NCBI GenBank assembly: GCA_013398275.1
Contig: VZSE01008357.1
Coordinates: 115,727-179,726, forward strand
Source: Promerops cafer
Lineage: Eukaryota; Chordata; Aves; Passeriformes; Nectariniidae
DNA: 64,000 nucleotides
Direction of reading: 5' to 3'
This document shows, piece after piece, positions 39,601 through 51,536 of the stretch. Under the pieces are notes generated by a model. The model saw nothing but the letters and a program-made list of their open reading frames with translations. It searched no databases and was not told where the DNA came from. Within the stretch, counting starts at the first letter, position 1. Each line of letters starts with the position of its first letter. The translations under genes were made by a program, and so were the position numbers.

Positions 39601-42600
39601 ATTTTACTAGAACAAGTTTCTTAGATTAGAATAACACCTTTTAATGACAGAACTGCTAGAATCCTTATAAATTACACTTTTTTCAGTATGGAAATGCTTA
39701 ACAGAGCATAGCTTAATGCTGTTAGGGAAACCAAGAGAAGATGTCCTATGTAAATATTACCTTGCTAAAAAAATGACACTTGGATTGCCACAGTAGTGCT
39801 CAAAAGTCAAGATAGCAATCTTCATGACATTCCCATGCCTCTATTCTATCTAGGTAAAAATCCTTCATTAAATGATCACAGATTTCCCCAGGGTCTTTGT
39901 TTCAATCACGCCACAGAATGATTGCTTGCTTACTGACAGCAGACAAAGGAGTAGACGTCTTTGAAGAAACAAATTAATTTTTCAGCTCTCACATGTTCAC
40001 TACATAACTGAGTGCATTCTAAAATTCTCTCCAGAAGATCCCAGGAAATTATGCTTGTGGTATTGTTTCTTTTTCAGAGTGGAGAAATTCTGCAGATAGA
40101 TTTAGACCAAAGCATATACCTCTTTTGAGCAACTGATCTACAGGTGAAAGATTTGATTATGTATTCTTATATAATTGTGTAAGTTCTGAGCAGAGCTGCA
40201 AGTACCTTAAGCCAAAACTTCTAGAAATCAGAGACCACTGATTCAGGTTCAGCACTCAGAAAAATGATGCACAGAGATGTCAAACTCATTATGAGAAGTT
40301 TTGAAAAAGTCACTTCCCATTTATTTGGAAGGGGAAAAACACTGAAAGCACAAAATGATCTTGCAGTACTTTCAGCACATGCCTTCCAACCTCCACAACA
40401 TACACAAGTTACAGGTCCCAGCAGCAACAGCAAATTAAAGCTACATGGGGTGAAATGGTTTCCTATTTATGAAACAGGCTAAAGGACCCAAACTGCAGAG
40501 AAGAGACAAAAAGGATCTGTGATCATTATTAGAACATGTCCTCTCCAACACTGCATGGAACAGAACTTCTGCTATTACCAAATAAAAATCAAATAAACCT
40601 GCAACCTGTTGGCAAATCCCAGATACTTCCCAGGCTGAGTCCAACTTTCGTGCTGCATGAAACAGACATACTCCGGGCAAATGAGACCACATTACCAGCT
40701 ACCCAGATGCTACTGTGAGCATATGAGACAATGTCTCAAGCCACTATTTTTCTACCCTACCTCACAGAGATTTTTTTTACATTATTGCCTCTCTTAGAAC
40801 TGAAACAAATGGTAATTCTCAACAGAAGGCATAAGGCCAGGCTGTAAAACTGCAAAGAAAAACTCAAACAAATTTAAAAATGCATAGCTGCCTTTATTTT
40901 TATAAACTACCATGGCAGAACATACAAGCTGTGTTTTCTTCTAACCACTGAGAACCTTAATTTAAGTTCTTACTAACGTATTTTGTCTTAAATCCAGTTT
41001 TCTTTCCTGAAGTTTTTGCTGCACTCTGTATTGCTTTTGTACTAATATGATACAACTGCTACACTCTCCTTAGGTAAAAGTGCCATACATAATTTCTAAT
41101 CATGGAACTAGTAATGCAGAAGACATTGTACTGTTTGGAGTACTCAGGTTGTTTTAAATTTGCTATTTTCCTGCTATGAAACAGAAATGGTCTGAAATTA
41201 TAACATAAAAATGCCTATATGAGGATTTTTCTTTGGAAAAGCTCCAAAAGTAGAAGAAAGTTACAAAAGACAGGACCAGTGCTTCAGAAGAACAGAAATT
41301 CTCTTAACTGCCACCAGCACTTAGACAAGGTGGCTTCTTAGACAAGGCAGTTCTCATAAAACTAGTCTTGCCTCTCTCTTGGTTAAAAGGCCTGGTTTTA
41401 CTTTTCTATGAACCGAGAATTATGAAAAAGCCAACAAAGACTGGCAAAACTTCTGGAGTGTCTTTTAAAATGAATGAAGAAGTATCATTCTCTGGTAAAA
41501 AGCAAAGCTGGGTGTTCTCCTGTGCAGAATTAAAAATATACTACCCTTTCAGTCAGCAAAATTCAGAACATCTGGATACATAGCTTTATCAGCTTCTGAA
41601 TTATTGGAAATTACTTCAGAATAATTGTCAAGACATAGGTCTACACTATTATTAAACTTCAGTAATGAACTTGTGCTTGAAGTCTTTAAAAACAGCCACA
41701 AAAAAATCCTCTGTTACGACATGCACAGTATAAACATGGTAAATGCCAGGTTAAAACAAAGAGACAGGATGAAAATGGTGAAAAAATTGCAGGAATTCCT
41801 ACCCTCAGGTAAGAACAGCCATCAAAAGGTATCCATAACTGCAGAGTTAGTATGTGCAGATCTTAGTATTTCTAACAAGGGTGATTTCTTTGCAGTAAGA
41901 CATTCTTGAATCCCTTTAGTTCAGAATTACATTCAAGACAAGGAGGAAAGGAAGCACAGACGAAAAGTAAGGCACAGCAATGGTACAGATCCCCCCATTT
42001 CACAATGACTGATAAAGATAAATTGAAATGGCCTTCTCTGTTTCACATAGGCATGCATCATGCTTTTACATTCAAAATTTATCTGTACTATATATAAAGT
42101 ATCTAGACAAAAATAATCTTTCTGCAAATTCACATCAGAAGGCTATCTTTATTAATGCAGTATTTATTTGCTTAAAATGAATCAGAATAAAAAAGCACAA
42201 CAAACCAGGGCACTCTCGTGTTAGGCACAGTACAAAATCACTGATACCAAGAGATAAGGTCGAAATAGTAAAGCAGGTAATGAAAAAAAAATCCAGGCAA
42301 TAAGAAAAAAACCCAAGACAGACTGTCCTGACCAACAGGAGTCAACCAGTAGGATGGAAGAGTTAATGCTGCTGACAGTGGGGCAGTGATGTCCACACTA
42401 GACACACTTCAAAGGATTTGCCTGCACTTGCCCTAGCCTGTTTCCTTGAGCTCAACGACCATTTGCAGCTGGAGTGCACCTTTCATCTTATCTCAACCTG
42501 AAAACCTGGTGAACTCTTGAAACCATTCTGCAATGAGAAGAGAAAACAAAGCAGGGAAAACAAAAAATTTGCTTCAAAAGCATAGGCATAACCTCACCTA

Positions 42601-44585
42601 AAGCATTAATAACAGATGCACTCATAATGATCTTAAGGAATCAAGCTTTTGATCCATGAAAAGGGCTATTAGTATGGTAATGACTCCAGAGCACTCTTAA
42701 GACTCAGAAAGACTCCTGGAAAACAAGAAACATGTATGTATTGTTCTCCTTAAAAATCCTGGTCCTAGAAGAAGGAACTAGGTGCAGTGCTATTCTGGAA
42801 CTGACCTGGAGCTAGCTCAAATGCAACACTGCACCCAAACTAAAAAATGCCCCAACTCAAATGCAGGGAAACAAAGTACTGACACATTCAAATGCCTCTG
42901 ATTAGAGCAAAAAACTTCTTTTATTACCCAGGAGCATGTGAGCTGGCCCTAGGAAGAGTAAGTATGTTTGTGTCCATACAGCTGCAGACAACAGCTCCTG
43001 TCAGACTGAAGATGGCTTTGCAATGAGGTGTCTCCCAGTCTGCAAGCAGCTTACTTGCAAAAAGCCACAGGCTACTGCCTCGGTAGCACTTGACTGCACC
43101 TGAACGTCAAGACACTTGTCCCATGCACATTTCACCCCTTACACATTTCCACTCTTATTTTCCATTCCACAGTATATCCAAACTGTCTAGAGATTCTGCT
43201 ATCTAACATTTAGCTTGTTAAGCACACTGTTTAACTCTGCAGATGCTAATGAACACTGCAAAGAAATTTGTGTAAGCTGACTGAACGCCAAACAAAAATG
43301 ATGGAATATGAAAGGTCTGATCTTCTGTCTTCATAACAACCCTTTTAAGTTCACAATTTAATGTCTTTCCTAAGTCTGACAAGCTGCATTGAGAGCTGCA
43401 TATTTTACATGCCACTGACTGAAAGCTTTCAAATTCATGAAGTTGAAGCAAAGATACAAAACTAGCAAGCTCTAAACTCTCTTGCTTCAAAACTACTGGC
43501 TGATCATTGTTAACAAATTTGATTTGTGGAATCTGAAGAAAAACTAGCTAAATATATTTTAAGCCTAAATTTCATATTAATGAAAAAGGATAGACACTTT
43601 TTTTTAGTATAAACCAAGCTAAAACATTTCTTAGAAACAAAGAGACAGTGTGTTTTAACTTGCATAAGATGACTCAGTATTTTTGAGGCAGAATGTGAGG
43701 CAATAAAAGCTTCTGTTTTGTATAATTTGTTTAACTAGAACTGCAAAAAAAATCTGTGGGTTTATGTTTTGCTAGAGTATCATTCATCCAGGCCCTAGTT
43801 CCAATCTCTCTCTTCCATGACCACTGGAACTTATTGCAAAATCTCTGCTTTGAGAAGTTAATGAGCCACAAGGTAAAACCAAAAATCTAATTACTATTAC
43901 ATGTGAATCACCCACCTCAGCAAATGTTTGACACTATGCTAACCTAACCTCCTCATCTCCCCAGCTGGTATATCTCATCTTTATTTTGATTGGTTTTAAG
44001 TACAAAAATAACTGTAACTGTAATGAAAATGATGGTATTACCTGAGTGATTCTTAACACCTTTGAAAGTACCCTGATGAGAAAGATTTTTCCTTGCACTT
44101 TTTTACATGCATTTTGCCTCAGTGCAGAGTAATAGAGAATTAGGTTCATTATAAAACATGTCTGGAGCACTCTTTTCCTCAAGATGACTTTTCACATAAA
44201 TTACAAGATGATGCACAAGCCTGAATTACTTACAGTAACCTTTTAGTCACAACTTCATTATCTTACAGCTCAAAGGAAATGTTAACATGTTTACTACGTG
44301 TAATCTAGTCAGTGCTGCCCAAAACACACCTTCCTTGAGCCAAAATCAGAAAGAAAAATAATTTGTTTCCCAAGCTACACAGCTTGCTTACCTCCTCCTG
44401 TTTCGTGCAGGTGTGTTGCATCGTTCCCCTGAGAAGTGGTGTTGGTTGGGTCGAGCCAAAGGAGGCTGCCTGTTTGGTGTCATCTCCCATGGTCGCATTG
44501 GTGGTGATGGGGCTGGTGATGCTGCCGTGTAGTCAAAGACTGAATGGGAAAGGCGCTGTCGCTTGGGACTAGGACTGTCTTCGCT
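18568..44585 (-). CDS. RNF38: RNF38, RING-H2 E3 ubiquitin ligase (coding span, ten exons)
   Basis: RNF38 is a mainly nuclear E3 ligase that moves ubiquitin from an E2 enzyme to substrates; p53 is a reported target in mammals. Ten exons join in one frame of 461 codons plus stop, with GT-AG introns throughout. Order: a serine/proline-rich N-terminus with basic clusters KRQR and RRQRTRRDR (nuclear-signal-like), a long Pro/His/Gln-rich middle with QHxPxCS repeats, a conserved segment before the RING (ALLNLAERLGEAKPRGLTKA), then a C-terminal RING-H2. In the 432-residue numbering from the ATG at 44498, the zinc ligands are C380, C383, C398, H400, H403, C406, C417 and C420, all present. The paralogue RNF44 is excluded by CVVCMCDFES (RNF44 has CVVCFSDFEA) and by the ending EVHRDSE. 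The true N-terminus is not resolved. Family comparison is from memory. Confidence 0.97.
18631..23730 (-). other. RNF38: RNF38 intron that splits the RING domain
   Basis: 5.1 kb, phase 0, from gtaaga at the right to ttttatag at the left. AT-rich. I see no CR1, LTR or other gene in it; the only simple sequence of note is a run of 16 T at 22252-22267. The frame from the upstream exon stays open to a stop at 23502-23500, and an AATAAA lies at 23283-23278. Confidence 0.8.
23731..23830 (-). CDS. RNF38: RNF38 exon with first six RING-H2 zinc ligands
   Basis: 100 nt: it completes L379, then 33 codons (residues 380-412). The acceptor is tgtctttttttag before ATGTGTGG; the donor is CTGAAG then gtaaga. 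It carries C380, C383, C398, H400, H403 and C406 with the spacing C-x2-C-x14-C-x-H-x2-H-x2-C, the RING-H2 signature. CVVCMCDFES marks it as RNF38 and not RNF44. The RING is cut by the following 5.1 kb intron, before its last two cysteines. The frame stays open 76 codons into that intron. Confidence 0.97.
24152..24273 (-). CDS. RNF38: RNF38 exon, conserved segment before the RING
   Basis: 122 nt: 40 codons plus 2 nt (residues 339-378 and part of L379). The acceptor is atgttttgcag before GCACTGCTG; the donor is ACATT then gtaagt. It encodes the highly conserved ALLNLAERLGEAKPRG and DIEQLPSYRFNPNNH, ending in SEQT. In this family the block before the RING is nearly identical in RNF38 and RNF44, and it packs beside the RING. 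Confidence 0.97.
25759..25843 (-). CDS. RNF38: RNF38 exon, acidic VEDGEVENYE segment
   Basis: 85 nt: it completes L310, then 28 codons (residues 311-338). The acceptor is ctcgtggtag before ATCAATGC. It encodes SMLPVPPAVGPAFSFELDV and the acidic DGEVENYE. The donor is TATGAG then gttggt, which is a GT but otherwise a poor match to the gtaagt used by most other exons of this gene. The join to the next exon restores NYEALLNLAERLG, which fixes the border. Confidence 0.94.
27381..27487 (-). CDS. RNF38: RNF38 exon, PYPPFMPRRL segment
   Basis: 107 nt: 35 codons plus 2 nt (residues 275-309 and part of L310). The acceptor is cttctttcttgcag before CCTTACCC; the donor is TGTGCT then gtaagt. It encodes PYPPFMPRRLTGRSRYRSQQ and then a proline-rich stretch ending LLPYV. 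A plus-strand CR1 fragment starts only about 50 bases upstream of the acceptor. Confidence 0.96.
27540..28015 (+). repeat. CR1 LINE 3' end, plus strand (antisense to RNF38)
   Basis: Starts at GTGTCCAGTTCTGGGCTCACC, the CR1 region coding for the QFWAP segment, and continues through ERVQQRVTKMG-like sequence to the 3' UTR (CTGCTTGACCAGATGATCTCC). It is one of the least worn copies here, yet no full frame remains. It sits in the RNF38 intron with its 5' truncation point about 50 bases from the acceptor of the exon ending at 27487. Confidence 0.92.
29577..29604. repeat. (TTTG)n and poly-T tract
   Basis: Three TTTG units run into a run of about 14 T. Intronic simple sequence. Confidence 0.85.
30280..30441 (-). 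CDS. RNF38: RNF38 exon, PLQRIEN...SFGV segment
   Basis: 162 nt, 54 codons, phase 0 at both ends (residues 221-274). The acceptor is a run of ten or more T ending gtag before CCACTTC; the donor is GGGGTA then gtaagt. It encodes PLQRIENDVELLGEHLPVG at its start and HDPLHQEMSFGV at its end. A GT two codon positions earlier (GGG|gtagta) was set aside: using the later donor keeps the V of SFGVPYPP that the family has. Confidence 0.95.
32067..32237 (-). CDS. RNF38: RNF38 exon, His/Pro-rich segment
   Basis: 171 nt, 57 codons, phase 0 at both ends (residues 164-220). The acceptor is a T-rich tract ending tttcag before ATGCTTCAGG; the donor is CGGTCG then gtaagt. It encodes MLQACSVQHLPVPYAAF, with a fourth QHLP motif, then the run HPPHISTHHPPHLPPPGQF, ending in QQSRS. 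Low-complexity His/Pro content suggests a flexible linker. The exon's own ATG is not a likely start, because the upstream exons are intact and in frame. Confidence 0.96.
33684..34497 (-). repeat. CR1 LINE 3' end, minus strand (same sense as RNF38)
   Basis: On the minus strand it ends with the avian CR1 tail (CCAACCCAAGTCATTCTATGA) and carries, upstream, the region for LGVLLGERLDMTQPWAL-like sequence and the 3' UTR. It lies in the intron between exons 36293-36460 and 32067-32237. A second, plus-strand CR1 begins about 110 bases to its right, so the pair is inverted with 3' ends pointing outward. Confidence 0.92.
34610..35430 (+). repeat. Old CR1 LINE fragment, plus strand
   Basis: Strongly worn. 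Recognisable pieces are a LIGCSQICRKKTGVVVDMYT-like stretch matching the CR1 segment before MLGC, then the coding for AYGMLGCMAKKATGE and LKSWAQFWASQC (CR1: LEYCVQFWAPQ), and a tail with EKFFIT-like coding (GGAAATTCTTCATCACAAGG). Borders are approximate. Confidence 0.75.
36293..36460 (-). CDS. RNF38: RNF38 exon with QHxPxCS repeats
   Basis: 168 nt, exactly 56 codons, phase 0 at both ends (residues 108-163). The acceptor is ttttgctgcag before ATCCATCAGG; the donor is CCCCCA then gtaagt. It begins IHQGTVPVSYTVTT and carries three imperfect copies of a short cysteine-containing motif: QHIPACS, QQVPGCS and QHLPVCS. It ends in VPPP. RNF38 and RNF44 share this region and no domain of known function is assigned to it. 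CR1 elements in opposite orientation lie in the two flanking introns. Confidence 0.96.
38126..38610 (-). repeat. CR1 LINE 3' end, minus strand
   Basis: On the minus strand it ends GGTTGGACTTGATGAACTTGG...TCCTAAATGATTCTGTGATCC, the avian CR1 tail with its 8-bp repeat. It lies in the intron between exons 39281-39494 and 36293-36460. With the plus-strand copy at 34610-35430 it forms an inverted pair around exon 36293-36460. Confidence 0.92.
39281..39494 (-). CDS. RNF38: RNF38 exon with basic region and SRHNSISQDE segment
   Basis: 214 nt: it completes a split serine codon, then 71 codons (residues 36-107 of the 432-residue form). The acceptor is cttccag before TCCTCCTG; the donor is GATCAG then gtaaaa. 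It starts with SPPVRRQRTRRDRLSRHNS, a dense arginine cluster that is the likely second half of the nuclear signal, and continues with conserved pieces such as QAIEEPRAFRPPNVSPRMLH and NAVMVDIHDQ. It ends in phase 0. Confidence 0.96.
44392..44585 (-). CDS. RNF38: RNF38 exon with N-terminal nuclear-signal-like region
   Basis: 194 nt: 64 codons plus 2 nt. The acceptor is a long T-rich tract ending ggcgtag before AGCGAAGAC; the donor is AGGAG then gtaagc. It encodes SEDSPSPKRQRLSHSVFDY at its start and ends with NTPARNRR. KRQR is a candidate part of a bipartite nuclear signal, completed in the next exon. An in-frame ATG at 44498-44496 (MRPWEMTPNRQ) gives a 432-residue protein, but its context is weak (C at -3, C at +4). 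The residues before this ATG match the known family protein, which argues that translation normally also starts further upstream. Confidence 0.95.
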
Positions 44586-46830
44586 CTACGCCAGTGCAAA
44601 GAAAACCAAAACAAAACAAAAACCCAACTCCAGATGAGTGAATTACAATCTATAGTTCAGTATTGTTTTGCACCTAGCATTAGGAGTGACTCATTGAAGA
44701 CTGAAGAGTTAAACACCATGAAATTTAGCACCTGCAAGTATTCACCTTATATTGTGTTTATAAACACAGATTTTTAATGGTTCCCTAACCCCTGGAAAAA
44801 TTACTACTTAAATTAAACTTTAGCAGCACTAAAATATAAAATTCCAACATCCGTGCAAAATTGAAACTCTATCAGAAAAGAGTAACATGAAGAAAATAAG
44901 TCATCACCTGTTTTACATTCCTCCTGCCTTAGCACTTACAGGCTACAGAAGCATGGGAAGATGTATAAACACAGTCTTCACAGCAATGGAATCTGTACTA
45001 GTCTGTAACTAGCTGCCACACAGAGCTTGCTCTCTGCATTGCACCCTTTCCTATCAAGTCTGTACTTAGCTGATCAGACATTTGCTCTGTACTGCAGCCT
45101 ATTTTAATTCTGCTAGCTCAGCACAGAGATGCTTCATCCTTCTAGTTATTCATGTAATGATAACTATTCATACACATAACCTGAAAAAAAATCATCAATC
45201 TCTGGTTAAGTCTGTCTACTTCATTCAAATTCCACAAGGCCTACACAGTGCCTGAAGTTTCCAGTGCTAGTGATGTGAAGGTCATTCACCTGCAAGCAAT
45301 GTTTTCCCAGCTGGTTATGAACACAACTACTTTTCACTGTGTGTCCATGTTATCGAACAACTTTACAGAGCTGTCATTCTTCTCAGAAGTTCCCACCAAT
45401 GCCTATGAAGCCTGCAGCAAATGCAATAAACCTCCCTCCCCTCCACCCCACTATTCTGCCAAAATTAAAACACATCATGCTGTTAATAAGCATGACAACT
45501 GAAAATACAGAAAAGTACACATCATACTTCAGAGATCACCAATTGAACAAACAAAAACTAAAAACACATGAACTACCACTGGAACCATCCTTGAGTCTAA
45601 GCATCATGTGAACTTCTCTGACAGAATTCCTAGTGCAAGCAAACTTGTAGTATTTAGTTGCCCTCCAGCTTGTCCAGTCACTCCACCACTTCCGTTTCAG
45701 TTTACCACAGCACAATTTCAATGACATTTGCATGTAATTGCAGATAGCTGAAGCAGAGAAAACAACTTGTCTGCAATGGCTTTGTGTTCCCAAACTGCCC
45801 CCTCCCCCTAGATTGTTAGAGATCTCACTTCAGACTTAACTGTAGACTGGACTGTGGACCTCTCCTGGCACTTAGCTTTACACGGGCATATTTTCTGAAC
45901 TCTATTAAAGTTGCTTCTTGGTAGGTTTCCATCAACATACAGTATGTACTCCAGCGTTCTTTCCAGTGCAAGGACATTCCTTTTAATTAGAAGTTTTGTC
46001 CAGGTGTGCAAGAGAAAAAAGGTATTTTTCCTCTCTTTGACTTGTGGCCATTTTTTACAAAATTTTAGGTATTTTCAGTCTCTTGCTTTCAAATAGTTTA
46101 ACACAGAATGTAGTTTTCCCCTAGTGTATCTTATCTAAAACAGTCAGCTTCCTTAGGGAACCAGACTGATAATGCATGCATCTGTTTGTTGTTCAATCTC
46201 TTTTGAACTCCTTAACCAACTGCACTTTAATTTTTTAGAGAAAAATAGGTCAAAACGCAGGTATGCACCTGATCGTTCATGACAGTAGATGTCCAGGTAA
46301 AGGGTGACTCTTCCAGAAGGCTGCTTGTCCTGAGAAGCTCAACACCAAAAAAACTGGAAGAGATACCCAGTAAGTGCCTTGAGAGCACAGCTTCTGTGAA
46401 AATAACTATTTTATTAGATTTCAGAGAACACTGCCAAAGGACACATCTTAAAGGAACTATACTATAAAGAGTGAGAGAAGGATGATTTGTGGCCCAACTT
46501 TTTACACCATGATGACTAAGCCTATTCAAAGAGAAGGACAGATAATAAAAATGCTGGCAAATTAGGTATGCTGGGATTTAGTGAGTGCAAAAAAAATGTC
46601 AAATGGAGGAAGGAAAAAAGTGGATTTAGTGAAGCTGGCAGAAAACAAAACCTTGAAAGCATACAATAACCACTCCTGTCCTAATACAATGTATATGTGC
46701 CTTTGGCTGGCAATCTCCCACTGCTACTGCCCTAATTTAAATGTGACACCCTTCCCAAGCGTTAACACTAATATATCCTGCCCCATAGAAAGCAGTCTAC
46801 TTTCAAAAATCAGTTCTTCTATTATTACTG

Positions 46831-46854
46831 TTATTATTATTATTATTATTATTT
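46831..46854. repeat. (ATT)n microsatellite
   Basis: Eight ATT units without interruption, preceded by a broken TATTACTGT stretch. Intronic. Confidence 0.92.
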
Positions 46855-49800
46855 TCCTTCTGCGTCAGGAGTGCACTACTTCAAAGACTGTCGAGATGCA
46901 AACTGCTTGCCTTTCTCATCACTCCAGATTACTAACTCTCACAGATATTTCAAACTCTGTAAGTGCTAACTGGTCTCTGCAGTAAGCAACAGTAGTTTTA
47001 CTCAAAATTGTTTCCCATTAGAAGGAAAATAAAGGTACAATAATTTTTTGGAACTACATGTATAGAGATTTTAAATGTAATTGAGTCTTTTTCTGTACTA
47101 AAGAAGAAGTAACCTAAAGCTAAGTTCAACTTATTTGCAAACAGACGCTATAAAAACCACAATACAAACCTAATTAATTGAGGACTTGGTGTTTAATCTT
47201 AGTTCTAACTAAGAAACCAATTCTCATGTGGTAATTGTATCAGGAGAATACTAGCTTGCAGGAAAGTACAAGGAGCTAGTAAGAGACACATATCCTGTAT
47301 AATATTGCTTTCACGTTATTTTCAATCAGCATGTGGAATAACTATATATAGACAGTATGTTTTTTCAGTAGTTTATTTGTGAAATATGATATTTTCCACA
47401 ATGACAGGAGCTCTCCAAATTCCAAATGACTCTTATTGTTTCTTGTTAGTACTCAAATTATTTTCTGGGACTACTGCTACTTTTCTCAGCCATACACTAT
47501 ATATTTTTTTCATATCCAACACACAAGAACAGACTGGATGGCAGTTATCAGGAACACTATACCTAGCTTTTAACTAACAAGATAAACTCACTGTCCTTCT
47601 TTAAAAAACACTGAACCAAAAGAGCAGGATGAACAGGAATACAGATTACTTGGTATTTAAAAGAACTAGCATCAGGACGAAGTCACCAGATTGGTACTAG
47701 CAAAAGAAGCAGCATATGTCAGGGCACTAAAACCTACAATCTCATCCTAAAAGTCGGCATTTCACTTACATCCCCAAAAGTTATCATTTCACTGACATAC
47801 CTAAATTTTTATAGTATAGTTTTGTCTCATTCTCATCTGTGTACCCCATAAACTCTCAAAAGTGTAATGGTAATAAAGGTGAATAAAGAGTACACCTGTT
47901 TGTAAAACACCCTTTAACAGTGTTTGTTCTATTTCTGTATATGTTTCTTGCAGTAATGTTTTATCTGAAAGCTTTTCCATTTTATTTGGGAAAAACTAGG
48001 TATTTTCACCATGACAACACCCTTTCAAGTGTGGTTTTTTCACTGTCCTTTTTCAGTAAAATTATAAATACTGCAGCCACACACTGATTATTAACCATCA
48101 CAGAAGGGAATTATTACTAAAGCAATTACTGCAAATATCTGAAAATCACTTTCCTCTCCAACTCCCTATATATTTCCATTTAATGGTCCTGTGAAACATA
48201 AGAAACTACTCCATACCCTCCATCTCAAATTCAGAGAATAAACTACATCTATCCTGTAGCCCACAAGAGACCTGTATTTTAAAAGTAAACTAATACTTCA
48301 GGAGTATTCTCATGCATAGCCCATAGAAGGCTTTACATAAGGGCAATCTGATGGGTATACCATATAAAACCCTACCAGGCTGACCAGCAATCATCAGCTG
48401 CATGTTTCCTCTTCATGAGTGCATACTGAAAAGGAAATTATTTTTCCCCATGTACAATTGGTAAACATCAACATTTATAAGCATTTTCAAATTTAACCAT
48501 AGGCATCTAACAGGCTAGTAAACTGAGTATTCTGCATATCCTATCTGCTCCAACAATTCTAACAACTGTAATTTGAATTACATTTCAACATTCATACCTG
48601 TTAGTCTGATCATACCTACAATAACAGTAAATTCTTGTGCTGAACAGACAGTTACATCCAAATGCGGTGGCTTATTCATAATCCAAGACCAACCTAATCA
48701 TAAGTACATTTTTTGCCCTAGGTCGAGTAAGCTCTGGAGGAGCTGTGCCCCACAACCCTAAAACTAAGACAAGGGAAATCAGTTATGTGACGGGATGGAG
48801 CCATCGCAGGCCAGATTGCTTTGTAAGCATTACTGTCTTCTTCCATCTCTCCCACAGAAAGCAGCAGCTGCAAAAGTTTAACTTACGTGTGGCATTACAA
48901 AGTAGAGTTTACAAGCTCACACAACTCTCCTGTAGCTGGCACTATAGATACAAGTCCTGTAGGAAACCAACAAAAGAATTCAGATAGCTACAGCCCCTCC
49001 AGCTCCTGCCACCAAGAGCCTCACTCACTTCCACCACTGGCACTACAAACCTGGTTGGTGCCAACATCTCCAGTGAGACTCCAGTTGCTGGCCTAGTTTC
49101 TACTCAAGCTGGTCTCACCTAGCCCCTGCAGCACTCACACGTATGGTATTGGAAGTGAATTATATAGAGACGCAGTTAAGAAAAGATCCTATAAAACAGG
49201 ACAGACTGCAGGGATCAGGCACAGGGCTCAGCCAGACAAGCATAAAGATGGGCCACAGTTTACCTGCATCAGCCCTTCTGTCTGGCCTCGTTTTGTCCCT
49301 TTTCCAATTCCCTTCCCTATCAAATCACCTTCTCAGATGGCACAGTCTCACTGACCTGCCCCAGCACCCTGGACTCTCAGGTTTGCATCCTTATCAGTCA
49401 CAGAATCCTTATTTGTGTGCACATTTCTGATAACTCATCAGGTAGCATGACAGACAGGGTTTTGTTTCTTGTCTTTGTCTCCATGAAGTTTGTTTGGCAG
49501 GTTTGTTTCTCTCTCCATATCTTGTTTATGGCTTCCTCCTTTCTCTTATAATGCCATTTGATGACATCAACAATCAAATAATCTCACTAAAATAAATATT
49601 CCTACATTCCACATACCCTCTTCAATTAGTGATTGATCAGGTTTGTTCCTTTAATCTGCCTCCATTATTTCTGGGTTCAACAGATTTGTGTCTCAAAATG
49701 TTCCTCTTTATGACTATTTTCTTTTTAACCCCTTATGGCACTCACAAGTTCCTTGACCAGACACAACTTACACGAGCTGATGGTCTCTCCTTCCATGTTC

Positions 49801-50453
49801 CCTCACAGATCACAAAACTCTTTCACAAATGATACAGAGCACAACTGTAACCACTCAGTCAGTCCAGGAAGAGTGAAATGTAGCTTACTTCTGAAAACAG
49901 TAAAATCTAAGAAGAATATGGGAATAAACAACAGCCCTCCACACTTGCCCTAAACAAGAATATTTAATGACAGTGAAAAGAGCTGGTGTAGGGGATGAGA
50001 AGAATTTGTTATGCTAAACCAGGAAAGTTTGTGTCTCCCATCCAGGTATGTAAAGTCCAAAGGACATTTTATCTTTTTCCCATGATAACCCAGGATAGTT
50101 CACACGCCCCCATCCACATGTACTTTAGCACCAGTACACATGACAGAAGCCAGCTGCAGATTTTGGAATCCAGACAGCAGCACCTGCACTACATCAGCCA
50201 GTTCCCTAATGAGCAAAACAGGACACTGCATATATATAGTATGTTAATAAGCATAGGTTTTATCATCCTTCTCTGCTGAGCTTTCCCTTGAGCTTCACTC
50301 CTGATCAGGTCCCCATATGATTATCACTGGTGTCCCGGGGCTCCCACAGTGGTAACTCTCAATTTTCATGAAAGCCAAAGCTTTCACATGCTTCACTGTC
50401 CTGCCTTATTCCTGAGGGATCCACATCTACATTTTGTGTAACAGTGAGGAAGG

Positions 50454-50469
50454 AAAAAAAAAAAAAAAA
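50454..50469. repeat. Run of 16 A
   Basis: Homopolymer run in the long first intron. The left flank is purine-rich. No retroposed copy is recognised on its 5' side. Confidence 0.9.
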
Positions 50470-51536
50470 CTAGGGTGAAAAAAGTGGCATCATATTAACT
50501 TGTAAGCTGACAGATGAAAAGCTCTTGGGGACCATGAAGTTTGACATTTCCTTTAAATATATTCTTAAAATTCTAGCTTTAAATAAAACCAGAAAGAAGC
50601 TACTATAAGAAGCAACGATGGGGCAGTAAATTAAAAGCACTGTGCCACAAGTGGCAAAAAGTAACAGATTTTATGAAGAAGTGGACTACTTCCAAGTCTA
50701 ATTGGTGTGCTTTTTTCAAGACAAAATAAACAACGATTATCCAGCTGGACTCAAAGCTACATGACAAAGGACCTGTCCATGTATAAAGATTTGCCAGCAG
50801 AATCATACTGTAATGACACACATCTTTCACCGGCAAAAGCTCTTTAGAGGAACTTCAGCTGACAAAATAAAAACCAGGAATAAGAATCTTTTTGCTAGTA
50901 TAATTGGATTTGCCCAAAGAATTTCGCTGGCTTAGCTGCACTGGCCAACATAGTGATATTTTTCATCCTGCCAACTGTGTGCCAGTCCAACTAGAGCATA
51001 TAACACTGCTTGTTCAACTTCTGCAGGGTAAGCAGGATTCAGAATCTTTGCTTCAACTCACCCCCATTCACATAATCATTATACCTCTTTTCATGAATAA
51101 GAGAATATCTGGAACAGATACACTGACTTCTCTAGCAAGAACTGCAAACTGTTACAGCTGTTGATGATGAGCACAATCTTGATATAACATAGCTGTGAAG
51201 TCAAGGTAAATAGGTACATGGTGAGAAAATAAAAATTCCAATATTGATGTCCACACCCTACATCCTCTAGGCACTAGATATAAATCCTAAAATGTAAATA
51301 ATGCTTCATGTTTTTAAAAAAAAAAAATTCAAATTTTACTTAAAACCTCACTATTAATAATATTCAGAGCCATTTCTTTCTAGCCAAGCTTTGATTTCAG
51401 AATTGTGATCAGGTCACAACTTGGAAACGTGACTGTCTGGGCACCTGCTAGACAACTTCCTCATGAAGGAAAAGTAACAATCTGAAATTGGTCTAATAAC
51501 AAATTGGCAAAGAAATGCAGACTTCCCAAATCTGCA

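Noticed and set aside
18568..44585. RNF44 as the identity of the gene
   Set aside because: The RING begins CVVCMCDFES, the tail is EVHRDSE and the N-terminus carries SEDSPSPKRQR. These are RNF38 features; RNF44 differs at each (from memory).
45178..45210. ctgaaaaaaaatc as a minus-strand exon end (TTTTTTTTCAG then gt) for a missing N-terminal exon
   Set aside because: The upstream frame that would match has stops and no resemblance to the known N-terminus.
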